64,000 nt of DNA from assembly GCA_947454525.1 (NCBI GenBank), contig CANGJM010000005.1:62001-126000 (forward strand). The letters are read 5' to 3'. Shown in pieces: positions 27,888 through 35,828 of this stretch. The stretch's first letter is position 1; each line of letters opens with the position of its first letter. The position numbers and the translations under genes were made by a program. The notes beneath the pieces were generated by a model that did not search any database, was not told where the DNA came from, and worked only from the letters and a program-made list of their open reading frames with translations. This stretch comes from Flavobacteriales bacterium (GTDB lineage Bacteria; Bacteroidota; Bacteroidia; Flavobacteriales_D; Crocinitomicaceae).

Positions 27888-28577
27888 ATGCTAGAGAAAT
27901 CACACAAACACATTACTTGTTCGACTTGTGTTGGCAGAAAGAATTCACTTCTTGGTTCTTTGTGTCATGATGAAATCGATCATGTAAATGCTCATAAGGC
28001 ATGTAACTACTACAAAAAACATCAATCCCTGTTTTTAGAAGGTTCTTTTCCAAGAGGAGTTTTTTGCATCAATGAGGGAATGGTTAAAATATTTCAGCGT
28101 GGGGACGAAGGAAAGGAGCAAATCATCCATATCGCAAAAACTGGTGAAATGGTTGGATTTCGATCCATGTTTAGTGAAACTCCATACCGTGTTGCTGCCG
28201 AAACTTTAGAAGAAAGTAACATTTGTTTTATTAGCAAAGAAGACTTTTTAAATATGATGGATTCAAATCCTGTGTTGCGCAACGGAATCATCAAGGAACT
28301 TTCTCGCGAATTATCGGACCGAGCAGATTTCATTACCAACATGGCTCAAAAGTCAGTTCGTGAGCGCTTGGCATTTACGATGATCATTCTTTTGGATATA
28401 TACGAAAAGGAACCAATCAACTTATCTCGTGAAGATTTGGCCAATTTTGTTGGGACAGCAACGGAAACCCTAATTCGTCTTTTAAAGGACTTTAAAGAGG
28501 AAGGAATTATTGAAGTTCACACACGAAAAATCAGTGTTCTTAACAAAGAGAAATTATTTGCAATTGCAGGCAAATAA
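27888..28577 (+). CDS. Crp/Fnr family regulator, probably an FNR-like oxygen sensor
   Basis: 229 residues. A cyclic-nucleotide-binding-like beta-roll (about 45-130) is followed by a dimer helix (ELSDRADFITNMAQKSVRERLAF) and a C-terminal winged helix with the recognition helix in LSREDLANFVGTATETLIRLLKDF. The N-terminus holds Cys11 and Cys14 (CSTC), Cys26 and Cys39. Cys114 in ESNICFISKEDF sits where E. coli FNR has its fourth cluster ligand (SMVCEIPF). The pattern suggests a [4Fe-4S] oxygen sensor, although ligand spacing at the N-terminus differs from E. coli. It is divergent from hemN-ccoI and the cbb3 genes, the obvious targets. Confidence 0.87.
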   Translation: MLEKSHKHITCSTCVGRKNSLLGSLCHDEIDHVNAHKACNYYKKHQSLFLEGSFPRGVFCINEGMVKIFQRGDEGKEQIIHIAKTGEMVGFRSMFSETPYRVAAETLEESNICFISKEDFLNMMDSNPVLRNGIIKELSRELSDRADFITNMAQKSVRERLAFTMIILLDIYEKEPINLSREDLANFVGTATETLIRLLKDFKEEGIIEVHTRKISVLNKEKLFAIAGK

Positions 28578-28579
28578 CG

Positions 28580-29137
28580 CTATTTCTCACAAATAAAATA
28601 AAAGTTTTCCAGCAGGATATTTCCGTAGTTTCCAGAAACTTCCGGGTGGAATTGAACCCCGAAAATATGCTTGGATTCGTGTTGCATGCATTCATTGATA
28701 CAGGCATCTGACGCAGCCATTAATTTGAATTCAGGTGGAATGGTAATGTGTTCACAATGATCTTCCATCATTTCGAAACAATCAGGAAGTCGGTTAAATA
28801 AAGGCGATTCCTCGATGATTTCTATTTCTTGCCAATCGCGGTCCTCCCGCATTTTAGCACCTTTTGCACCGTAAAGTAAACCTAGTAATTGATGTCCAAA
28901 ACAAATGCCTAAAATTGGCTTTTGAAAGGATTTCAACCAACTGACATGTTCCACATATTTGGACATGTCGATCTCGGTAATCAACAGAGGAGCTCCGGAA
29001 AAAACAATGCCAATCGACTCATTCGCTAAATCTTCCGTTAAGTCATGAAATCCAATGCATTGGGTGTCGCAGTACTCTTCAAAAGCCGAGACTATTTGAG
29101 GAGTTTTTGAACTACCACAATCGACAATCAACATCAT
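28580..29137 (-). CDS. Class I glutamine amidotransferase-like protein
   Basis: 185 residues from the ATG at 29137. The longer frame starts with GTG and overlaps the upstream gene more. It is a stand-alone GMP-synthase-type amidotransferase domain: oxyanion motif FSGAPLLI, nucleophile block ILGICFGHQLLG (Cys) and FGVQFHPEVSG (His-Glu of the triad). No synthetase domain is attached, so the acceptor is unknown; such free-standing domains have been linked to various amidations. The start overlaps the upstream gene's stop in the string ATGATGA. It is tail-to-tail with the FNR-like gene, 2 nt apart. Confidence 0.85.
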   Translation of the reverse strand: MMLIVDCGSSKTPQIVSAFEEYCDTQCIGFHDLTEDLANESIGIVFSGAPLLITEIDMSKYVEHVSWLKSFQKPILGICFGHQLLGLLYGAKGAKMREDRDWQEIEIIEESPLFNRLPDCFEMMEDHCEHITIPPEFKLMAASDACINECMQHESKHIFGVQFHPEVSGNYGNILLENFYFICEK

Positions 29138-30243
29138 TTTTGGCGGGAGAAAGTACACACAAGTGCACGGTGATCACTCAATTCTTCTGCTTGAATCCTA
29201 AATCCACTTGTCAATAGTCGCGGGTCATAAAAGAGGTAATCAATTCTTCCCGCTGGCAGTCTGCCGATATACGTTGACCCAATTCCGTTACTTGTTTGAC
29301 GAAAAGCATCCTTTAAGAAACGATTGAACTGATTATAGGTATAGGACATCGGAGTATCGTTAAAGTCTCCACAAACGATGACCGGATAAGGCGAAGTTTT
29401 GATGTGTTCGACTACGCGTCGTGCCTGTTCTGCGCGCTTGAGATACGCTAGACGCAATTTGGAAAAGACACTGCGCAATGCGCGCTCACTTGCCATGCCT
29501 TCTTCGTCCGTCGCAGCTTCGATGTTGGGTTCCGTATGCAAGCGAATGGACTGTAAGTGGACATTGTACACGCGAAAGGTATCTTGATTTTTGATGATGT
29601 CTGCGTAAATGCAATAGTTGAAATCTTTGCTTCCTTGTGATTCGAACATGACGTCCCCTTTTGAAATAATGGGATATTTGGAGAACATTGCGATGCCATA
29701 GTTTTGACGTGTACTGCGTCGGTGAGCGCTACGTTCGTGGTAATTTCGATTACCCATAATGGAAAACAAGGAATCGACCACCTCAAAATCCGTTGGCTTA
29801 TCCTGTCTGTAGTATTCCTGCAAACAAAGGACATCGGGATCCGTTCGACGAATATAGGCGAAAATTTTGTTGCGGTTTTCAATGGATTTGGAAAAGGATG
29901 GATTGAATAAATCAAACAAACGAACATTGTAGGTTAATACCTTGATTCCTGTTGGATCGGCAGGTGAACTATTGGAAAAAGCCAAACTTCTAAAGTGCAT
30001 TTTTCCACCTAAACCTAGTACAATGAGTGTGTAAATTGCCCATTTGGAGCGAGCGAGTCCCCAAAGAAGAAGCCATCCAAGATTTATTCCTAATAAAACG
30101 GGATAAAGTAAACCGAAAAAAGGTAAAACGGATAATGTTTTCGGGTGAATGAAGGGCGCTAAGTAGCACAAAATCATCGCTCCGAAGCTGATCAGACTGG
30201 CCACTTTGAAGATGGAAGAAAAGCGAAAAAGTCTCTGCAACAT
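29134..30243 (-). CDS. Endonuclease/exonuclease/phosphatase family membrane protein
   Basis: 369 residues. Three hydrophobic segments lie in the first about 95 residues, followed by an EEP (DNase I-like) domain with VLTYNVRLFD, DVLCLQEYYR, VIVCGDFNDTP, RIDYLFYD and SDHRALVC. All metal and catalytic positions of the fold are visible. Because of the membrane anchor, the catalytic domain is probably outside the cytoplasm and the substrate may be a nucleic acid, phospholipid or phosphosugar. This subfamily is common in Bacteroidota without an assigned role. It is 1 nt downstream of a rhomboid gene and overlaps the amidotransferase gene by 4 nt. Confidence 0.86.
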   Translation of the reverse strand: MLQRLFRFSSIFKVASLISFGAMILCYLAPFIHPKTLSVLPFFGLLYPVLLGINLGWLLLWGLARSKWAIYTLIVLGLGGKMHFRSLAFSNSSPADPTGIKVLTYNVRLFDLFNPSFSKSIENRNKIFAYIRRTDPDVLCLQEYYRQDKPTDFEVVDSLFSIMGNRNYHERSAHRRSTRQNYGIAMFSKYPIISKGDVMFESQGSKDFNYCIYADIIKNQDTFRVYNVHLQSIRLHTEPNIEAATDEEGMASERALRSVFSKLRLAYLKRAEQARRVVEHIKTSPYPVIVCGDFNDTPMSYTYNQFNRFLKDAFRQTSNGIGSTYIGRLPAGRIDYLFYDPRLLTSGFRIQAEELSDHRALVCTFSRQK

Positions 30244-30244
30244 C

Positions 30245-31138
30245 CTAGCTATTTTTACTTTGATGGAACAAGAAATCCTTTTCTGCTTTGCTTAACGAAT
30301 CGTAACCAGATTTAGAGATTTTATCCAAAATCTGATCCATTTTCACCTGTTTTTGACGTTTTTCGCTATTAAACTCCTCATCCGTCTTAAATCGAGCTCG
30401 CGTGGACTTCGCCTTTTTCTCACGTTTAAAAACCGCAGTTAAACGAGAAATAAGTCCATCCAATTTGTTTAAAATGTTTTTCGGTGAATGCAGGTTTTGT
30501 ATGGACAATAATCCAAAAATGGCGCCACCCAAATGCGCAAAGTGGGCAATTTGATCATCCGTGCCGATGTTGATCAAGTCCTTGAACAAGAAGAACAAAG
30601 CCAAGAAGTAAATGCGAATGGGGAAAATGCCAAATAAGTTCACCTGTAGATTCGGCTGATAAAAAGCGAGTGCGGTAAAAATCGCCATGATGGAACCGGA
30701 GGCACCAAGAATAACGACGTTTGTCCCTTGCAATGCCGGAAAAAGATTATTGGCTAAAAGTTCCAATATTCCACCGGCTATTCCTCCGAATAAATACGTT
30801 AACCATAATTTTTTTCTACTGAAGTATTGTTCGAAAAATTGTCCCGAAAAATAGAGAAACAACATGTTGAACAATAAGTGTCCAAATTGTTCATGTGTAA
30901 AGATACTGGTCACCAGTCCCCACGGAGCACGAATAAACGCTGAAAACGAACTATTTAAATCAAACAATTGATGAATCCATACATCACTCATCAAGGGATC
31001 GATGTTGAAAAGTAATAATGCTTTTCTGATCAATAAGAGTGATAGAAAAACACAGACATTGACAATTATCAAGCGATTAGTCATTGTTCCGGAACGCAAC
31101 TGGAACCGTAGTTCATCTATGAAATTTCTTCCTTGCAT
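30245..31138 (-). CDS. Rhomboid family intramembrane serine protease (second of a tandem pair)
   Basis: 297 residues with six predicted helices. The catalytic serine is in VILGASGSIMAIFTALAFY (GxSG) and the histidine in AHFAHLGGAIFGL, with HEQFGHLLFNMLFLYFSG at the L1/TM2 region. A charged C-terminal tail of about 75 residues (KREKKAKSTRARFKTDEEFN...) is cytoplasmic and ends SLSKAEKDFLFHQ, an ending I recall in Bacteroidota rhomboids. It cleaves transmembrane substrates, identity unknown. It directly follows the other rhomboid gene with no gap. Confidence 0.93.
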   Translation of the reverse strand: MQGRNFIDELRFQLRSGTMTNRLIIVNVCVFLSLLLIRKALLLFNIDPLMSDVWIHQLFDLNSSFSAFIRAPWGLVTSIFTHEQFGHLLFNMLFLYFSGQFFEQYFSRKKLWLTYLFGGIAGGILELLANNLFPALQGTNVVILGASGSIMAIFTALAFYQPNLQVNLFGIFPIRIYFLALFFLFKDLINIGTDDQIAHFAHLGGAIFGLLSIQNLHSPKNILNKLDGLISRLTAVFKREKKAKSTRARFKTDEEFNSEKRQKQVKMDQILDKISKSGYDSLSKAEKDFLFHQSKNS

Positions 31139-31873
31139 TTACCAAAAGTTTGATCGGTCCGCTTTTCTCCAAAACAGGACAATGATTGCTCCCACGATTG
31201 CCCCGCCGACATGCGCTAAATGTGCCGTGCTGTCGTTTGCGTTATTCTGAAAAGAAAGGTAAACTTCAATCAAGAAATAAGCAGCGACGAAGTATTTCGC
31301 TTTGATAGGAATGGCGAAATAAAGTCTGAACTCTGTATTCGGAAAGAGAATCGCGAATGCTGCCATGACACCAAAAATAGCTCCGGATGCACCGACCATC
31401 GGTGTGAACGATTCTTGTGCGTATCCAATAACGGCCGCACTGTTTGTAGCCAGTATTGCGTCGCTGTCATTATTGATGATCAATTGATTGATTTCGGAAA
31501 TACTGAATCCTTGGTCGATAATCATGGCTTTTAATTCCATGACATCCATGACGCCCATGATGTTGTACAAGGCAAATGCGCCAAGTGCCGTAGAAATATA
31601 GAAAATGAAGAATCGTTTTGGACCCCAAATGTGTTCGAGGTAAGCGCCCAAAATCGCAAAGAGGTACATGTTAAAGAGAATATGGAAGAACCCACCATGC
31701 ATAAAGAAATGCGTAACAATTTGGAAGGGTTTAAAAAGTGGTGTGTTTACGACATGCGCTCCTAGACTTGCGGTTAAGTCAATTCCTTGCGTTTGAAGCA
31801 CCACGGTCGCTAAAAAGAACATGATGTTCAGTAAAATGATGTTTTTCGTTACTTGAGGAAGGTTGTTTAACAT
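31139..31873 (-). CDS. Rhomboid family intramembrane serine protease (first of a tandem pair)
   Basis: 244 residues. Rhomboid core with FFHILFNMYLFAILGAYLE, catalytic serine in VGASGAIFGVMAAFAILFP and histidine in THLAHVGGAIVGA. It lacks the charged C-terminal tail of its neighbour and carries a roughly 45-residue insertion (about 110-155, rich in Asp/Asn/Ile) between helices. It lies 3 nt downstream of mutL and immediately upstream of the second rhomboid gene. Confidence 0.93.
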   Translation of the reverse strand: MLNNLPQVTKNIILLNIMFFLATVVLQTQGIDLTASLGAHVVNTPLFKPFQIVTHFFMHGGFFHILFNMYLFAILGAYLEHIWGPKRFFIFYISTALGAFALYNIMGVMDVMELKAMIIDQGFSISEINQLIINNDSDAILATNSAAVIGYAQESFTPMVGASGAIFGVMAAFAILFPNTEFRLYFAIPIKAKYFVAAYFLIEVYLSFQNNANDSTAHLAHVGGAIVGAIIVLFWRKADRSNFW

Positions 31874-31876
31874 AGC

Positions 31877-33706
31877 TTAAAAGTTTGAAGCAATATCCGT
31901 TAATAATACCGTATGCATGATTTTTTTTCCATTTGGAGCAACGGTATGCTCGTCACATTGAAACAAGGCTTCAACGAGTGCCTGCGCTTCTTCTGCACGT
32001 CGAACAACAGCATCTTTGGAGGCGTTTTGTGTTAATCGTCGAACCAAATGATGTGCAACATCTCCTTGGTCGATGTCCCGGTCTTGCAAATCCGAAAGCA
32101 AGGAATCTACGCAGGAATCGATGCTGTTTTCAGGAAGTACAGTTGGAACGCCGTGAATGAAAAGTGTTTCAAGTTGATATTCACATTGAAATCCAAGTTG
32201 TTTCAGTAACTTTTCGTGACTCCTCCAAAGATCCATTTCTACTTTAGAAAGTTCTTTCTCAATCGGAAAGAGCATTTGCTGACTGTCCAAGGCTTGATGG
32301 ATAAACTTTCCAATCAACTCGGCATACAAAATGCGCCATTTCGCTCGTTTCACGTCGATCACGAGTAATCCGGATTTCGTCGGTGAAAAGATATATCGGT
32401 CGTGAATCAAGTAGTTTCCAACTTCATTTTCTTCTTGAAATCCAATGGTCTGTGTGGAAATCATTCCTTGTCCAGCTGTTTCTTCTTCGATTTGATAAAA
32501 TTGTTCCCAATCCGATGGACTCGGCAATGCTTGTCCGAATCCCTCGTTTTTTAAGGCCTTCGAAAAACCGTTTCCAGTTGACCCACCTGAGGATTTTTGT
32601 GTTTGAAACGGATTAAAGCTTGGGTCCACTGTGATTTGTGGCTCCATCGGTTCATTTTTTCGAAATGAACTTGGGACATCAAAACTTGTTTCTGCTTCAA
32701 AATCAAGGGTAGGGAAGATGTTGTATTTTCCAAGGGCTTGACGTACACTACTCAATAATATAGAATAGATAAATCGGTCCTCTTCGAACTTTATTTCTGT
32801 TTTTGTGGGATGAATGTTGACATCGATTTTGGATGGATCAACATCCAAATAAATGCAATAACTTGGATAATGTTTGTCGCTAATCATTCCATCAAACGCT
32901 TTGGTAATGGCATGATGGAAGTAAGAATCCTTAAAAAATCGGTTGTTCACAAAGAAAAATTGCTCTCCTCGTGTTTTCTTCGCGGCATCTGGTTTTCCAA
33001 GGAATCCTTTAATGGATACGATATTCGTTTGTTCCTCAATGGGAACCAATCGTTCGTTGCTATTTCGTCCAAAAATACTCGCTACGCGCATGCGCAGTAC
33101 GCCCGCTTGAAGCTGGTAGGTTTCTTGTCCGTTATGATGTAAACTAAATTTAATATCTGGATGAGCGAGTGCAACGCGTTCAAATTCGTCACGGATGTGT
33201 CCAAACTCGATGCTTTCGGATTTTAAAAAATTTCTACGTGCCGGAACGTTGTAAAAAAGATTTTTCACTTCGAATACCGTTCCTTTGGAACACACAATTT
33301 GTTCGTTGGTTTTAATGGTATTCCCTTCCACTTCGATGAGTGTACCGGTATCCGAATCCGCTTGTTTTGTTCGCATGCTCACATGTGCAATGGAAGCAAT
33401 GGAAGCCAATGCCTCACCACGAAATCCTTTTGTTTGAAGGCGAAATAAATCATCCGCACTTTTCAATTTGCTCGTCGCATGACGCTGAAAACATTTGACC
33501 GCATCTTCTGGAGTCATTCCGTTACCGTCATCCACAACTTGGATTAAGGTCTTTCCGGCATCTTTCACATGTAGTTGGACGAATTGCGCGCCGGCATCGA
33601 TGGAATTCTCCATGAGTTCTTTGACAACAGAAGCTGGACGTTGAATGACTTCACCGGCAGCGATCTGATTCGCAATGTGTTCAGGAAGAAGTTGAATGAT
33701 ACTCAT
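31877..33706 (-). CDS. mutL: DNA mismatch repair protein MutL with altered C-terminal motif
   Basis: 609 residues. The N-terminal GHKL ATPase domain is complete: HIANQIAAGEVIQRPASVVKELMENSIDAGA, DDGNGMTPEDA and GFRGEALASI. A low-complexity linker (about 340-420) leads to the C-terminal dimerisation domain. The position that usually reads close to DQHAAHERILYE, part of the MutL endonuclease site, here reads DVKRAKWRILYA (residues 451-462), so Gln, His and both acidic residues are lost. The protein is therefore likely a mismatch-repair matchmaker without nicking activity, or it relies on other residues. It has a -7-like box (TACCTTTC, 33712-33719) 5 nt before the ATG. Confidence 0.94.
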   Translation of the reverse strand: MSIIQLLPEHIANQIAAGEVIQRPASVVKELMENSIDAGAQFVQLHVKDAGKTLIQVVDDGNGMTPEDAVKCFQRHATSKLKSADDLFRLQTKGFRGEALASIASIAHVSMRTKQADSDTGTLIEVEGNTIKTNEQIVCSKGTVFEVKNLFYNVPARRNFLKSESIEFGHIRDEFERVALAHPDIKFSLHHNGQETYQLQAGVLRMRVASIFGRNSNERLVPIEEQTNIVSIKGFLGKPDAAKKTRGEQFFFVNNRFFKDSYFHHAITKAFDGMISDKHYPSYCIYLDVDPSKIDVNIHPTKTEIKFEEDRFIYSILLSSVRQALGKYNIFPTLDFEAETSFDVPSSFRKNEPMEPQITVDPSFNPFQTQKSSGGSTGNGFSKALKNEGFGQALPSPSDWEQFYQIEEETAGQGMISTQTIGFQEENEVGNYLIHDRYIFSPTKSGLLVIDVKRAKWRILYAELIGKFIHQALDSQQMLFPIEKELSKVEMDLWRSHEKLLKQLGFQCEYQLETLFIHGVPTVLPENSIDSCVDSLLSDLQDRDIDQGDVAHHLVRRLTQNASKDAVVRRAEEAQALVEALFQCDEHTVAPNGKKIMHTVLLTDIASNF

Positions 33707-33856
33707 CGTCCGAAAGGTATGAAGTGGTTCGATTCATTCCCTACACAAGTAAATAAGATGTCCTGAAGAGTATGGTAATTTGTTCGCATCGTTACTTGCA
33801 AAAATAACGATAATCCACGGGAATGTTCTCCCTCTCACACAACTTAAGCGATTTTT

Positions 33857-35110
33857 TTACATTCGAACGATGGTCCCGCGGTATTCACCATTCTCACCTT
33901 GAACTGGACGTTGAATAACAACCTTCCAAATGTATGCTTTGTTAGCTGGGACAAGTTTTCCGTCTCTGCGGTCAATTCCATCCCACGCATTGCTTGCATC
34001 CGACGATTCGAAGACGAGTCCGCCGTTATCTGGATCCAAAACAATTAACTTAAATGGTGTTTGACGAATGGTTAATGCATACGGCATAAACGTACTGTTG
34101 CGGCTATCTTGCGACTGTGGATTAAATGCATTTACTGCTAGAAGATTGTAGTCCGATGGAATCTGGATCATTTCTTTTTCTTTTGTAGTACAGCCGTTGC
34201 TTGCTGTTGCTTGTGCCTCAACAATCGCATAGCCTTTGTTAAATGCTAATAATTCCACATTCTTTCCGGTATTTGTATGGAGGATGTTCGTTGAATGCCA
34301 AGTAATTTGTCCTTCACTCGTTTCAGCTGAGATGTTCATTTTTGGCAATCCATCTTCGTAATTCAGGGTGCGATCCGAAAGGATGTTTAAGGTAGGCGTT
34401 GCGCTGACGTAAAAACTTCCAAATTCTTCAAATTGTCCGTAGGGACCTGAATTCGCCGTCAAGGTTACTTTCCCTGCTTCCGTTAGTTTTAAGGAAATGG
34501 CTTCGTTGTAAGAAAAATGAAGTTCTTTTCCAGCATAGTTAATCATTCGTTCATGGTGCTTATCCGCATCCAACAGCAACGTTTCACCTTGACATCTATT
34601 TTTGAAATCAATGATTGCTACCTGTCCGTTATATGCAGGTGTTGGTTCCTGATTATCAATTGCTTGATCCGTTATACCTAGTACGTCCAATTGATCTAAA
34701 ATGAGTGGAATCGAATGAGGGATAAGTTCAGTAACGACTACTGATGGTGTAAATCCTAGACTCATCAAAGGCTCGATCTCTTTTGGATTCGTTGCATTGT
34801 CCACTACACTTTGAGTCGTAGCAGGAAATGTTTCATGTTGATCAGGTGTAACAGCAGAAGCGGAATTCGTTTCCTTTTTGGCAGTTTTAGTGTGTGTTTC
34901 TTTGATGCTGCGTTCAGCCGAAGTTGGCAGGACAAAATACGCTGCAACACCAATGGCAATAACCAACGCAGCGGACCATTTGATCTGCGTTGCCTGATAC
35001 CATTTTTTAGCGCTCAATTTTTTATTCAAGGATTCCCATGCTTGCGCATCGTAGGGAAGCTCGAACTGATTCAAGGCCTCTTTAAAGTTATTTTCTAAAC
35101 CATCTTTCAT
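33857..35110 (-). CDS. Putative membrane anti-sigma factor ending in a gliding-motility/T9SS type B-like C-terminal domain
   Basis: 417 residues. Residues 1-44 are cytoplasmic and resemble the short N-terminal region of Bacteroidota anti-sigma-type proteins (NNFKEALNQFELPYDAQAW). One helix follows (45-62, WSAALVIAIGVAAYFVLP). The periplasmic part has a Ser/Thr-rich linker, an Ig-like region (about 215-320, with ITWHSTN and AQATASNGCTTKE) and a last about 95 residues matching the gliding motility-associated C-terminal domain (CHU_C, T9SS type B): NAFNPQSQDSRNSTFMP, FKLIVLDPDNGGLVFESSDASNAWDG, and ending RGTIVRM. It overlaps the sigma factor gene by 4 nt (ATGA), so the two are a pair. There is no signal peptidase site after the helix. 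Confidence 0.8.
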   Translation of the reverse strand: MKDGLENNFKEALNQFELPYDAQAWESLNKKLSAKKWYQATQIKWSAALVIAIGVAAYFVLPTSAERSIKETHTKTAKKETNSASAVTPDQHETFPATTQSVVDNATNPKEIEPLMSLGFTPSVVVTELIPHSIPLILDQLDVLGITDQAIDNQEPTPAYNGQVAIIDFKNRCQGETLLLDADKHHERMINYAGKELHFSYNEAISLKLTEAGKVTLTANSGPYGQFEEFGSFYVSATPTLNILSDRTLNYEDGLPKMNISAETSEGQITWHSTNILHTNTGKNVELLAFNKGYAIVEAQATASNGCTTKEKEMIQIPSDYNLLAVNAFNPQSQDSRNSTFMPYALTIRQTPFKLIVLDPDNGGLVFESSDASNAWDGIDRRDGKLVPANKAYIWKVVIQRPVQGENGEYRGTIVRM

Positions 35111-35679
35111 TTGTCGATGTTTACAAATTTTTCATTTAATATGCGTTGAAGATTCATTTTTGCCTTCGCCAAATTGGATTTTGAGGTTCCCTCGCTGATG
35201 CCTAAAAGTTCAGCAATCTCTTTATGTGTGCAGTCCTCCAAAACAAACAAGTTAAAAACAGTTCGGTAAGCTGGGGAAAGTTTCGCAATTGCTTTCATCG
35301 CTATTTCAGCTTTTAAATCAATTACATCTAGTTCCTCTCGTTCCACTAACTCATCTCTTGCAGCTTGTTTAAAGTCGGTGTCCTGGTCACTCAAAAATGG
35401 ATTTCGTTTGGCTTTTCGAAGGGCGTCTATCGCTGTATTTGCTACAATGCGACGAATCCATCCCTCCAATGAACCTTTGAAATCAAAAACCTCCAATTTG
35501 TCAAAGACCTTTAAAAATGCCTCTTGAAGAACCTCTTGTGCGGTGTCGTGATCCGTCATGTACCGCAGACAAACCACCATCATTTTTCCATAAAATTGCT
35601 TAAATAACGCCTCCTGCGAACGTCGTTCGCCACGGATGCATCCCTCCACAATTTCTTTTAAATGACCCTGGTTCTCCAA
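35107..35679 (-). CDS. ECF sigma factor (partner of the CHU_C-like anti-sigma protein)
   Basis: 190 residues. Region 2 (LFKQFYGKMMVVCLRYMTDHDTAQEVLQEAFLKVFDKL, GWIRRIVANTAIDALRK) and region 4 (LSPAYRTVFNLFVLEDCTHKEIAELLGISEGTSKSNLAKAKMNLQRIL) define a group IV (ECF) sigma-70 factor. The start is TTG at 35679, because the frame closes two codons upstream and the next ATG is within region 2. A weak -7-like box (TACCTTAG, 35703-35710) lies upstream. It is translationally coupled to the membrane protein gene at 33857-35110. The 150-nt gap to mdh on the other side holds the two divergent promoters. Confidence 0.93.
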   Translation of the reverse strand: MENQGHLKEIVEGCIRGERRSQEALFKQFYGKMMVVCLRYMTDHDTAQEVLQEAFLKVFDKLEVFDFKGSLEGWIRRIVANTAIDALRKAKRNPFLSDQDTDFKQAARDELVEREELDVIDLKAEIAMKAIAKLSPAYRTVFNLFVLEDCTHKEIAELLGISEGTSKSNLAKAKMNLQRILNEKFVNIDK

Positions 35680-35828
35680 TTTTCAACAATTTTAAAACGA
35701 CGCTAAGGTACGGCGGTTGCCTCTTAGAATAAATAAAATGGAAAAATACGTCCAAAAAAACAAAATTTTCCTCAAATTCACTAAATTCGTGTCGCTTTTA
35801 AGCAATTACGAACTAATACATAGATCAA

